Below the pieces are notes generated by a model. The model was given only the letters and a program-made list of their open reading frames with translations. It was not told where the DNA came from and did not search any database. 64,000 bases of DNA from Cupriavidus pinatubonensis (lineage in GTDB: Bacteria; Pseudomonadota; Gammaproteobacteria; Burkholderiales; Burkholderiaceae): assembly GCF_019602855.1 (NCBI RefSeq), contig NZ_CP080766.1:310001-374000 (forward strand), given 5' to 3'. Both the position numbers and the translations under genes were made by a program. Positions 51,039 to 58,978 of the stretch are shown here, one piece after another; position 1 is the first letter of the stretch; each line of letters begins with the position of its first letter.

Positions 51039-52688
51039 TTACCTCTCGGCAGCCTGTTCCCGAAGCATTTCCCGCAGCCTGAACTTCTGGATCTTGCCGG
51101 CCGGCGTCGCCGGCAAGGCGTCCTGCACGATCAGCCGTTCGGGGATGTACTGCAGCGCCACCTTCTGCGCCTTCAGGAAATCCACCATCGCCGGCTTGTC
51201 GAAGCCCTGCCCTTGCCTGGGCACGACCACGGCACACGCACGCTCGCCCAGCCGCTCATCGGGATACGCGACGATGGCGACCTGCGCTACGGCAGGATGC
51301 CGGTACAGCAGCGTCTCGATCTCGACCACCGGGATGTTCTCGCCACCGCGGATGATCACGTCCTTGCTGCGCCCGGCGATGCGCACGTAGCCCTCTGCGT
51401 CGAGCTTCGCCAGATCGCCGGTATCGAACCATCCCTCGGCATCCGTCGCGTTCAGTTGTGGCCGCTTCAGGTAACCGCCGAAGTTCGAGCACGCACGCAC
51501 GAGCAGGCGTCCAACCTCGCCCGCCAGCACGGAAGCATCCTGCGCATCCACCACCTTCACCTCTACGCCGGGCAACGGCAAGCCGTCCGTCGTCGAGGCA
51601 CGCTCCTCGCTGTCATCGGGCAACGTTGTCGTTACCGCGCCGTTCTCGCTCATCCCCCAGGCCGAAACGATGCTCGCGCCCAGCGCGGTGCGCGCTCGCT
51701 CCACGAGCGCTCCGGGAATCGGCGCACCCGCGCACAGGAACGTACGCAGGCTCGGCACAGGCTGGCCGGACTCCTCCACCGTGCGCGCAAGATCGGTGAG
51801 GAATGGCGTCGACCCCATCGTGAACGTGACGCCGGTCTCGCGGATCAGCCTGGCCGCCTGTACCGGATTCCAGATGTCCTGAAGGACCGCATGCGCGCCG
51901 AGCACCACGGGCATCATCAGCCCGTACATGAAACCGGTCTGGTGCGCCATGGGCGAGGCCATCAGCACCACATCGCCGGCACCAAGGCGCAGCCGCTCGG
52001 CATAGGGAAGGATGTTGGACAGCAGCGTGTTCGCGGTATGCATCACGCCCTTGGGCTCGCCCGTCGTGCCCGAGGTATAGATGAGCTGGGTGACGTCATC
52101 GGGGCCGGGGCGGTCGCGCCTCAGGATGGCGGCAGCATCCGGGTCGCTGTCGCGATCGGCGCCGCACAGCATGGCCTCAAACCCGTCGGGACCATCGCTT
52201 CCGGTGATCACGACATGACGCAGCGCCGGCAACGAATCGCGCAAGCCTGCCAGCATCCCCGCATGATCAAACCCACGGAACCGCTGCGGCACGACCACGA
52301 CTTTGCTGTCCGCGTGCGCCAGCATGAACGACAGCTCGCGCTCGCGGAAGATCGGCATCAGCGGATTGAGCACCGCGCCGATGCGCGCGCAGGCCAGATA
52401 CAGAGCCGTGACCTCCCAGCCATTGGGAAGCTGGCACGACACCACGTCATTGCGTTCGATGCCGAGCCGGCGCAGCCCGACAGCAATGCGCGTGACCATA
52501 GCATCGAGCTGACGCCACGTGAAATGCCGCACCGCCCCGCTTTCCACCTGCAGCGACGTGAGCGCCGGGCCGTCGGGCGCACGCGCCACAGTGGCGTCGA
52601 AATAATCGTTGATGGTGCGGTCACGCCACAGCCCTGCCGCCACGCTCGCCGCGCGGCGCGGCGCAATCAGTACCGCGTCGAAATCCAT
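51039..52688 (-). CDS. aliA: Cyclohexanecarboxylate-CoA ligase
   Basis: A 549-residue adenylate-forming ligase. Core motifs are QLIYTSGTTGEPKGVMH (P-loop), VSAWGMSENGAVTTT, WFDTGDLAKLDAEGYVRIAG and the catalytic lysine near the end (PATPAGKIQKFRL). Sequence context places it with AliA: it lies with aliB, badI and badH, and would activate cyclohexanecarboxylate to its CoA thioester, the first step of the route to pimeloyl-CoA. It is the last gene of the leftward operon. Related ligases use other alicyclic or aromatic acids, so the exact substrate is inferred from the cluster. Confidence 0.88.
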   Translation of the reverse strand: MDFDAVLIAPRRAASVAAGLWRDRTINDYFDATVARAPDGPALTSLQVESGAVRHFTWRQLDAMVTRIAVGLRRLGIERNDVVSCQLPNGWEVTALYLACARIGAVLNPLMPIFRERELSFMLAHADSKVVVVPQRFRGFDHAGMLAGLRDSLPALRHVVITGSDGPDGFEAMLCGADRDSDPDAAAILRRDRPGPDDVTQLIYTSGTTGEPKGVMHTANTLLSNILPYAERLRLGAGDVVLMASPMAHQTGFMYGLMMPVVLGAHAVLQDIWNPVQAARLIRETGVTFTMGSTPFLTDLARTVEESGQPVPSLRTFLCAGAPIPGALVERARTALGASIVSAWGMSENGAVTTTLPDDSEERASTTDGLPLPGVEVKVVDAQDASVLAGEVGRLLVRACSNFGGYLKRPQLNATDAEGWFDTGDLAKLDAEGYVRIAGRSKDVIIRGGENIPVVEIETLLYRHPAVAQVAIVAYPDERLGERACAVVVPRQGQGFDKPAMVDFLKAQKVALQYIPERLIVQDALPATPAGKIQKFRLREMLREQAAER

Positions 52689-52736
52689 GGCTTGTCTCCT
52701 GTGTTCTTATGTCGATGGCCCGGCTTGTGCGCGGCC

Positions 52737-53888
52737 TCAGGCCGGCACCGCAGCGCGCCCGGCACGGTGGCGCGCGATGATGGTCTTCATGATCTGGGCC
52801 GTGCCGTCGCCGATCTGGAAGCCCAGCACATCGCGCAGTCGCTGCTCCATCACGCCGCGGTCATAGCCGCCATGCCCGAAGGACAGCAGGCACTGGTGCA
52901 CCACGTCGTACGCCAGCTTCGGTGCCCACCACTTGCACATGGCAGCCTCGGACGTATGCGGCAGGCCGTGGTCCTTGAGCCAGAGCGTCTGCAGGCAAAG
53001 CAGGCGCGCTGCGGTGACCTGCGTCTCGAAATCCGCAAGCGGATGCGATACGCCCTGGAACGCCGACAGCGGCTTGCCGAATGCCTGGCGTTCGGCCACG
53101 TATTCCCACGTCTCATCGAGCGCTGCCTGCGCCACCGCCAGGACCTGCAACCCGATCAGCGCACGTGAGAAATCGAAACCCTGCATCACCTGCACAAAGC
53201 CCTGACCTTCCGTGCCCAGCAGATGGTCCGCCGGCACGCGCACGTTCTCGAAGAAGATCGAGCCGCGCCCGATCGCGCGCTGGCCGTGGCAATCAAAGCG
53301 GTTGCGCGTCACGCCGGGCAGATCCATCGGCACCAGCACGGCGGAAATGCCGCGCGCGCCGTCCTCGACGCTTCCCGTACGCGCAAACACGACCGCGGCG
53401 TCGGCCTGGTCGGCTGCCGAAATCGACGTCTTCTCGCCGTTGAGCACGTAACTGTCGCCGACGCGTTCCATGCGCAGCCGCAGGCTGCCCGCGTCCGATC
53501 CGCCGCGCGGCTCGGTCAGCGCAATTGCGAACAGCGCCTCGCCCCGGGTGAGGCGCTGCAGCCACGGCCTCCCCACTTCAGGCAAGGCATGCTGCGCGAG
53601 GATCTGACCGTTCAGCGACGCCAGCAGGTTGACATACGACATGCTCAGGTCCGCACGCGCAACCGCTTCATGGATCACGCCGGCGGCCAGGCAACCCATG
53701 CCCTGCCCGCCGTACGCTTCGGGCAGCTCGGGGCCGATGAAGCCCATCTCGCCCATCTGCCGCATCAGCGAGCGGTCCAGCACGCGCGTCTTGTCGCGCT
53801 CCAGGAAACCGGGTGCGATGCACGCATCGGCAAACCGGCGCGCATGCTCGGCCAGCGCCTGCAGGTCTTCGTTGAGGTAGGGATTCAT
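52737..53888 (-). CDS. aliB: Cyclohexanecarboxyl-CoA dehydrogenase, acyl-CoA dehydrogenase family
   Basis: A 383-residue FAD-dependent dehydrogenase. It has FAIALTEPRGGSDAGSLRLR and YVLNGEKTSISAADQADAAV for flavin and substrate binding. In most family members the catalytic base is Glu in the motif I-Y-E-G-T. Here the text is FQIGDGTAQIMK, so Asp361 takes that place. Asp has been reported as catalytic base in ring-specific CoA dehydrogenases of Syntrophus. The enzyme would make the ring double bond, forming cyclohex-1-ene-1-carboxyl-CoA. It lies 48 bases upstream of aliA, in the same operon. Confidence 0.88.
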   Translation of the reverse strand: MNPYLNEDLQALAEHARRFADACIAPGFLERDKTRVLDRSLMRQMGEMGFIGPELPEAYGGQGMGCLAAGVIHEAVARADLSMSYVNLLASLNGQILAQHALPEVGRPWLQRLTRGEALFAIALTEPRGGSDAGSLRLRMERVGDSYVLNGEKTSISAADQADAAVVFARTGSVEDGARGISAVLVPMDLPGVTRNRFDCHGQRAIGRGSIFFENVRVPADHLLGTEGQGFVQVMQGFDFSRALIGLQVLAVAQAALDETWEYVAERQAFGKPLSAFQGVSHPLADFETQVTAARLLCLQTLWLKDHGLPHTSEAAMCKWWAPKLAYDVVHQCLLSFGHGGYDRGVMEQRLRDVLGFQIGDGTAQIMKTIIARHRAGRAAVPA

Positions 53889-53917
53889 GATGTTTCCTCG
53901 ATCTGCCTGTCGGCGCC

Positions 53918-54700
53918 TTACTTCGCGTACTTGCGGAATTCGGGCTTGCGCTTTTCCTGGAATGCCTTGACGCCTTCGCGTGATTCCTCGGTGTCGTAAT
54001 AGAGCTTCAGCGCATACATGCCCATGCCGGCGATGCCACTCTGGTGAGCGGTGTCCATGTTGAACGAGCGCTTGGCGATGGCGACCGCGGTCGGGCTCTT
54101 CTCAAGAATCTCGTCGCACCACTTCTGCACCTCGGCATCGAGCTGCTCGTGCGGCACCACGGCGTTGACGAGGCCCATCGCCAGCGCTTCGGCTGCCGGA
54201 TAGCGGCGGCACAGGTACCAGATTTCGCGCGCTTTCTTTTCGCCGACGACGCGGGCCAGATAGGCCGTGCCATAGCCGGGATCGACCGAGCCGACCTTCG
54301 GCCCGACCTGCCCGAACACGGCCTTTTCGGAGGCGATGGTGAAATCGCAGATCGTGCACAGCACATTGCCGCCCCCGATGGCATAGCCCTGTACTCGCGC
54401 AATGACCGGCTTGGGCACGTCGCGAATAGCGTTGTGCAGTTCTTCCATCGGCAGGCCGATGGTGCCCCGCCCGTCGTACTGCCCTTCATGCGCGGACTGG
54501 TCGCCGCCGGTGCAGAACGCCTTGTCGCCAGCGCCGGCCAACACGATGGCGCCGATCTCGCGGTCATAGCCCGCGCGATTGATCGCGTGGATCAGTTCGT
54601 CGCACGTGCGGCCGCGGAAGGCATTCATCTTCTCCGCGCGATTGATGGTGATCCAGGCCGCGCCGTTGCGGACTTCATAGAGGATGTCTTCGTATTGCAT
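53918..54700 (-). CDS. badI: 2-ketocyclohexanecarboxyl-CoA hydrolase
   Basis: A 260-residue enzyme of the crotonase family, close to BadI and MenB. The oxyanion hole regions are AGAGDKAFCTGGDQSAHEGQ and VQGYAIGGGNVLCTICDFTI, and the MenB/BadI-type segment is VGPKVGSVDPGYGTAYLARV with GEKKAREIWYLCRRY. BadI cuts the ring of 2-ketocyclohexanecarboxyl-CoA hydrolytically to pimeloyl-CoA, which then enters beta-oxidation. The length fits (BadI about 260). It lies between badH and aliB in one direction, 29 bases before aliB, so all are likely one operon. Confidence 0.92.
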   Translation of the reverse strand: MQYEDILYEVRNGAAWITINRAEKMNAFRGRTCDELIHAINRAGYDREIGAIVLAGAGDKAFCTGGDQSAHEGQYDGRGTIGLPMEELHNAIRDVPKPVIARVQGYAIGGGNVLCTICDFTIASEKAVFGQVGPKVGSVDPGYGTAYLARVVGEKKAREIWYLCRRYPAAEALAMGLVNAVVPHEQLDAEVQKWCDEILEKSPTAVAIAKRSFNMDTAHQSGIAGMGMYALKLYYDTEESREGVKAFQEKRKPEFRKYAK

Positions 54701-54748
54701 GGTGATCTGTCTCCTGTGTATTGCCGATTAGGATGGCGAGCGCCGGGC

Positions 54749-55516
54749 TCAGCCGTTCATGGTCAGGCCGCCGGACACGCTGAGCACCTGCCCGGTGATG
54801 AATGCCGCGTCGTCGCTGGCAAAGAAGGTAATGGCGCCCGGCAGGTCGTCGGGCTGGCCGATGCGGCCAAGCGGGATCGAACGCGTGAACGCTTCCATGA
54901 GCTTTTCGGGGTTGCCCGCGCCCTGCTTGTAGTCTTCGAACAGCGCGGTCTGCGTCGGCCCCGGGCACACCACGTTGACGGTGATGCCGTGGCGCGCATG
55001 TTCGCGTGCGATGGTCTTCGAGAACGACACCAGCCCGCCCTTGCACGCGGCATAGACGGCTTCGCCGGACGAGCCCACGCGCGCCGCGTCGGACGCGATA
55101 TTGACGATGCGGCCCTGCTTGCGCTCCACCATGCCGGGCAACACCGCGTGATGCATATGCAGCGCGCCGGTCAGGTTGATGGCGATCAGGCGCTCCCATT
55201 GCGCCGGCTCGGTCTTGGTGAAGGGCCGGAACACGTCCCAACCCGCGTTATTGACGAGGACATCGACGGGCCCCAGCCCTTCCCGCACTGCGGCGACGGC
55301 CAGGTCCACGCTGGCGCGGTCCGTGATGTCGCAAGCGATTGCCAGCGCCTTGCCGCCAGTTTCGGCAATACGGTCCGCCACCTTCCGCGCCGCCTCCGCA
55401 CTGAGGTCGAGCACTGCCACCGCCGCGCCTTCGCGCGCAAAGCGCAAACATGTTGCGCCGCCGATACCACCACCACCGCCAGTCACGATGACCGTTTTGC
55501 CTTTCAATCCCTGCAT
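54749..55516 (-). CDS. badH: 2-hydroxycyclohexanecarboxyl-CoA dehydrogenase
   Basis: A 255-residue short-chain dehydrogenase with the cofactor motif VIVTGGGGGIGGATCLRFA, the NNAGWDVF loop, and catalytic Ser-Tyr-Lys (VNIASDAARVGSSGEAVYAA followed by CKGG). The sequence NNAGWDVFRPFTKTEPAQWE resembles known BadH. It oxidises the ring alcohol to the ketone that BadI cleaves. It is the first gene of the leftward operon, divergent from the MarR-type regulator. A near-perfect 20-base palindrome sits 65 bases before its start. Confidence 0.92.
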   Translation of the reverse strand: MQGLKGKTVIVTGGGGGIGGATCLRFAREGAAVAVLDLSAEAARKVADRIAETGGKALAIACDITDRASVDLAVAAVREGLGPVDVLVNNAGWDVFRPFTKTEPAQWERLIAINLTGALHMHHAVLPGMVERKQGRIVNIASDAARVGSSGEAVYAACKGGLVSFSKTIAREHARHGITVNVVCPGPTQTALFEDYKQGAGNPEKLMEAFTRSIPLGRIGQPDDLPGAITFFASDDAAFITGQVLSVSGGLTMNG

Positions 55517-55580
55517 GGCTATCTCCGAGAAGGTCTCCGGTGCTATCGTGCCGCCATTGCGTCACGCGCCGCCACCGAAT

Positions 55581-55600
55581 TAGGTAAATATATTGACCTA
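55581..55600. promoter_or_regulatory. MarR/BadR-type operator between badH and badR
   Basis: TAGGTAAATATATTGACCTA is a 20-base palindrome with only one mismatched pair, lying midway between the two divergent genes (badH start 55516, regulator start 55653). MarR proteins bind such symmetric AT-rich sites. A bound regulator would cover both promoters. Confidence 0.75.
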
Positions 55601-55652
55601 TACTAGGCTGAGTAGCGTTGTCACGCAAGGCTCTTACACAGTGGATCGGATC

Positions 55653-56165
55653 ATGGTTAACCCGGAATTTGGCGACGATATCGCCCCAAACGCGCGGATG
55701 GAACTGGCAAACCGGCTGTTCTTCCGCCTCTATCAATGCGCAAATATGTTGCATAAGACTGGTTCGCGCGCCGTGGAAGCGGAAGGCCTGACCACGCAGC
55801 AATGGGCGGTACTGGGTGCGCTGTCGCGGCCAGAGGCAGCCAACGGCATGAGCGTGGGAGATCTGGCGCACTACCTGATGGTGAGCCGCCAGAACCTGTC
55901 GGGTCTGGTCAGCCGCATGGAGCGGGACGGCCACGTGAGCCTGGCGCCGGATGCGCGCGACCGTCGTTCGAGGCTCGTGCGGATGAGCGAAACGGGGCGT
56001 GAGGTTTGGCTGCACCAGGCGCAGCCGAAGATCCGCGACTACTACGAGCGCGCGCTGGAAGGCTTCTCCACGAACGACCTCACGCACACGCTGCACTACC
56101 TGCTCAAGCTGCTGGACAATATGCGCGCGCTCGATACCGGCGCGGCGGACTCCGAAAGCGACTGA
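55653..56165 (+). CDS. badR: MarR family transcriptional regulator (BadR-type)
   Basis: A 170-residue winged-helix regulator. The recognition part is SVGDLAHYLMVSRQNLSGLV with the wing DARDRRSRLVRMSETGREVW, and helices at both ends form the dimer. It is divergent from badH-badI-aliB-aliA, matching the position of BadR, the MarR-type regulator of alicyclic acid degradation in Rhodopseudomonas palustris. A ring-CoA intermediate is the expected ligand. I used the ATG at 55653. GTG at 55641 and the TTG at 55593, inside the operator, are less likely. Confidence 0.85.
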   Translation: MVNPEFGDDIAPNARMELANRLFFRLYQCANMLHKTGSRAVEAEGLTTQQWAVLGALSRPEAANGMSVGDLAHYLMVSRQNLSGLVSRMERDGHVSLAPDARDRRSRLVRMSETGREVWLHQAQPKIRDYYERALEGFSTNDLTHTLHYLLKLLDNMRALDTGAADSESD

Positions 56166-56455
56166 CCGGCCGTATCACGTTTGCAACGGCGCGCACGATC
56201 GGCCGCGCCATCCGCCAGCGCCGCTGACCGGGAAGCCGCCTGAAACGGCCAATGGCGCGCAACTTGCGTAAGCACAGGTTTGCTCAGACGCAAGGGCGCC
56301 TTACTCTCGAGGCGCGAGCGCTTTACCGCGCGACGTCCCGCGGCGAAGACCCTGGCACAGGCTGCCCGGGCAACGCCAACAACGCTCCGAAGCCCTGAAC
56401 CACCGTCCGCGCGCGCCGCGCCGACGGCGCCTATCCATTCCGCCGGAGACTCACT

Positions 56456-56749
56456 ATGACCCGATACCTCGTGCTGGCCAACTTCACCGACCAGGGCATC
56501 CGCAGCGTGAAGGACACGACCAAGCGTGCCGCCGCGGTGCGTGAAATGGGCGCCCAGCTAGGCGTGCAGATGAAGGAGATCTACTGGACGCTCGGCGCTT
56601 ATGACCTCGCACTGGTCGTGGAAGCACAGGATGATGATGCGATGACAGCCTTCGGCTTGACGGTCGGGGCCCTGGGCAATGTGCGCACACAAACGCTGCG
56701 CGCGTTCAATGCCGATGAAATGCAGGGGATTCTCGGCAAGATGCGTTGA
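56456..56749 (+). CDS. GYD domain-containing protein
   Basis: A 97-residue alpha-beta protein of the GYD family, named after a conserved Gly-Tyr-Asp, here GAYDLALVVEAQDDDAMTAF. It begins RYLVLANFTDQGIRSVKDTT, also typical. The family is small, dimeric and of unknown function, probably ferredoxin-like in fold. GGAGAC lies just upstream of the ATG at 56456. A strong hairpin follows it at 56764, so it is expressed alone. The 290 bases before it hold no recognisable gene. Confidence 0.88.
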   Translation: MTRYLVLANFTDQGIRSVKDTTKRAAAVREMGAQLGVQMKEIYWTLGAYDLALVVEAQDDDAMTAFGLTVGALGNVRTQTLRAFNADEMQGILGKMR

Positions 56750-56763
56750 TGCACTAATCAACG

Positions 56764-56805
56764 CGAAAAGCGCCTGACCGCTCAATATGCGGCCGGCGCT
56801 TTTCG
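56764..56805. terminator. Strong bidirectional terminator between the GYD gene and the oxidoreductase gene
   Basis: CGAAAAGCGCC (56764-56774) pairs with GGCGCTTTTCG (56795-56805). An inner CCGC/GCGG pair extends the stem. Both ends show an A/T-rich tract (GAAAAG, CTTTTC, TCTTTC), fitting intrinsic terminators for both convergent genes. Confidence 0.75.
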
Positions 56806-56831
56806 TCTTTCGGGTACGCTCTCGGACCGGG

Positions 56832-57848
56832 TCAGAACCCTTCCAGCACCAGCTTGCCGATGGTCTTGCCGCCCTCCAGCATCGCATGGGCGCGGCGCAG
56901 GTTGGCCGCGTTGATGGCGCCGAGATGTTCGCCTACCGTGGTCTGCAGTCGCCCGGCATCCACCAATCGCGCCACCTCGTTGAGCAGCCGGTGCTGCGCG
57001 ATCATGTCGGGCGTGCCGAACATCGCGCGCGTGAACATGAATTCCCACACAAACGCCGCGCTTTTGCTCTTGAGCCGTTCCACCGGCAGCGGCGCCGCGT
57101 TCTCGACGATCGTGCAGATCTTGCCCTGCGGTGCGATCAGGTCCGCCATGACCGGGAAATGGCCATCGGTATCGTTGAAGCACAGGATGTAGTCGACCTG
57201 CGCAAACCCGAGCGCCTTCAATTGCGCAGCCATGTCGCTGCGATGGTCCACGGTATGGTCCGCGCCCAGCCGACGGCACCACGCCTGCGACTCTGGCCGC
57301 GCCGCCGTGGCAATCACCGTCAGCCCCGCCAGCGTCTTGGCAAGCTGGATGCCGATGGACCCCACGCCGCCCGCACCGCCAATGATCAGCACCGACTTGC
57401 CCGCATCGTCGCCCTTGGGCGACACGCCGAGCCGGTCGAACAGCGCTTCCCACGCGGTGATGGCCGTCAGCGGCAACGCGGCGGCGTGCGCGAAATCGAG
57501 CGAGGCCGGCTTGTGCCCGGCAATGCGCTCATCCACGAGGTGGTATTCCGCATTGGCGCCGGGACGAGTGATGCTGCCCGCGTAGTAGACAGGATCGCCA
57601 ACCTTGAACAGGCTGACATCCGGCCCCACGGCGACAACCGTGCCGGCTGCATCCCAGCCCAGCACGCGCGGGTTCGGCTCGACCTGCGGCTTCGGTGCGC
57701 GGACCTTGGTGTCGACCGGATTGACGGCGATGGCCTCGACCTTGACCAGCAGGTCGTGGCCCGACGCAGCAGGCGTTTCAAGTTCGATGTCGACCAGAGA
57801 ATCGGGGTCGGAAATGGGCAGGTAGCGGGTCAGGCCGATGGCTTTCAT
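56832..57848 (-). CDS. Zinc-type alcohol dehydrogenase-like (quinone oxidoreductase family) protein
   Basis: A 338-residue MDR-family oxidoreductase. The GroES-like catalytic domain (residues 1-150, with VKVEAIAVNPVDTKVRAPKP, VLGWDAAGTVVAVG) precedes the NADPH-binding Rossmann part (SVLIIGGAGGVGSIGIQLAK). The cysteine and histidine ligands of true zinc enzymes are not seen, so this is a zinc-free reductase of the zeta-crystallin/ZADH type. It probably reduces quinones or enals with NADPH. The ATG at 57848 (MKAIGLTRYLP) is the family start. The longer frame to 57893 is rejected. It is monocistronic, ending at the strong terminator. Confidence 0.9.
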   Translation of the reverse strand: MKAIGLTRYLPISDPDSLVDIELETPAASGHDLLVKVEAIAVNPVDTKVRAPKPQVEPNPRVLGWDAAGTVVAVGPDVSLFKVGDPVYYAGSITRPGANAEYHLVDERIAGHKPASLDFAHAAALPLTAITAWEALFDRLGVSPKGDDAGKSVLIIGGAGGVGSIGIQLAKTLAGLTVIATAARPESQAWCRRLGADHTVDHRSDMAAQLKALGFAQVDYILCFNDTDGHFPVMADLIAPQGKICTIVENAAPLPVERLKSKSAAFVWEFMFTRAMFGTPDMIAQHRLLNEVARLVDAGRLQTTVGEHLGAINAANLRRAHAMLEGGKTIGKLVLEGF

Positions 57849-58003
57849 GGTCACAGTCCGGTGGTTCGTGCCGGCCCGCAGGTGTGCCCGCAAGCCGGTT
57901 CAGGGAGATGGACTGTAGCGTAGCCGCAATTGACTTGTTTGATTAGCGGGATTATCCGGCAATCACTTTCCTGCAATACAGGAAAATAGCGCCCACAATA
58001 CCC

Positions 58004-58138
58004 TCAGTGAGGTTTCCGCGCCGGGCTCCTGGCCGGGTCTTCGTCGTAGAAACCGGGCGGATAGATCGGATACCGCACAGCCGCGTACACCACCACGGCC
58101 GCGCCGATCGCGGTGATCCAGTCGAGCAGATTCGTCAT
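58004..58138 (-). CDS. Small membrane protein of 44 residues
   Basis: A short gene not usually called. AAGGAG lies seven bases before the ATG at 58138. The protein begins MTNLLDWITAIGAAVVVYAA, one membrane helix, then RYPIYPPGFYDEDPARSPAR, a proline-rich, polar tail. The frame ends with TGA at 58004. No family is known to me. It lies between the oxidoreductase and the thioredoxin gene, with separate orientation from neither, so it could be transcribed with the redox module. Confidence 0.65.
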   Translation of the reverse strand: MTNLLDWITAIGAAVVVYAAVRYPIYPPGFYDEDPARSPARKPH

Positions 58139-58219
58139 GGAGACTCCTTGCAAAGCGCCGGCCACTATTGCTCCGGCCTTTGCTGAAGTCTACGAAGGTT
58201 CCGCCCGCGGTCCAACGAT

Positions 58220-58789
58220 CTATTTCGACTTAGGTTGCTCAGGCTGTGACTTTCGCTGCGCCAGCAACTTCTGGATGGCGGCTTCGGTCTCGGCGTAGCG
58301 CCCTTCGCCGTAGTGCTGGTAGACGATCCGCCCGTCGGCATCGATCAGGTAGGTAGCCGGCCAGTAGCGGTTATGGAAGGCCGACCACGTGCCGTAGGCG
58401 TTGTCCTGCGCGACCGGATAGCGGATATCGAAGCGCCGGATCGCCTCCTGCACATTGGCGGTCGATTTCTCGTACGGAAACTCCGGCGTATGCACGCCGA
58501 CGACAACCAGCCCCTGGTCCTTGTACTTCTCGTGCCACTGCTTCACGTACGGCAGCGTGTTGATGCAGTTGATGCAAGAGTAAGTCCAGAAGTCGACCAG
58601 CACGACCTTGCCGCGCAGCGACTGCATCGTCAGTGGCGGCGAGTTCAGCCAGTGGTCGATCTCCGTGAACTCGGGAGCTTTGCCCTGGTCGCCGACGGCC
58701 GGGCTGGAATAGGCACTGAAGCCGGTGCCGAAGAGGTAGACGGTGACGAGAAGGGCCGCGGCAAGGGCGGCGCGAAATAGTGTGCGCAT
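58220..58789 (-). CDS. Thioredoxin-like (TlpA/redoxin) family protein
   Basis: A 189-residue membrane-anchored thioredoxin-like protein. One N-terminal helix (ALAAALLVTVYLFGTGFSAY) holds it to the inner membrane, with the thioredoxin domain in the periplasm. The active site is FWTYSCINCINTLPYVKQWH, with the C-x-x-C in CINC, then VGVHTPEFPYEKS. The same motif with CINC occurs in DipZ at 61.2 kb, so the two are relatives and could act in one pathway of disulfide or thiol redox control. A direct-repeat element lies upstream (58943-58959). Confidence 0.9.
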   Translation of the reverse strand: MRTLFRAALAAALLVTVYLFGTGFSAYSSPAVGDQGKAPEFTEIDHWLNSPPLTMQSLRGKVVLVDFWTYSCINCINTLPYVKQWHEKYKDQGLVVVGVHTPEFPYEKSTANVQEAIRRFDIRYPVAQDNAYGTWSAFHNRYWPATYLIDADGRIVYQHYGEGRYAETEAAIQKLLAQRKSQPEQPKSK

Positions 58790-58942
58790 GGTCAGGGCTG
58801 GTCGTTGGGCAGTGGGCGCGGCAGCCGCGTCGCTCGGATAGAACGCGCCGCCACGCTTGCTTGCATTTAAGGCGACCGATGTATCGCGCCCTTAGCGCGT
58901 GAAGGCTGCGCTTGCGTGTTTACGTATCGTTGCGGGCGCGCG

Positions 58943-58959
58943 ATACAAACGCATACAAA
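58943..58959 (-). promoter_or_regulatory. TGTAT-N5-TGTAT direct repeat upstream of the thioredoxin gene
   Basis: On the minus strand the sequence reads TTTGTATGCGTTTGTAT, two TGTAT units 10 bases apart, the spacing of OmpR-family binding sites. The same spacing and core occur twice before dipZ (61103-61150). It is 154 bases before the thioredoxin start, beside the end of the kinase gene. Confidence 0.5.
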
Positions 58960-58978
58960 GTGCCGTGGCTCAGGGCCA

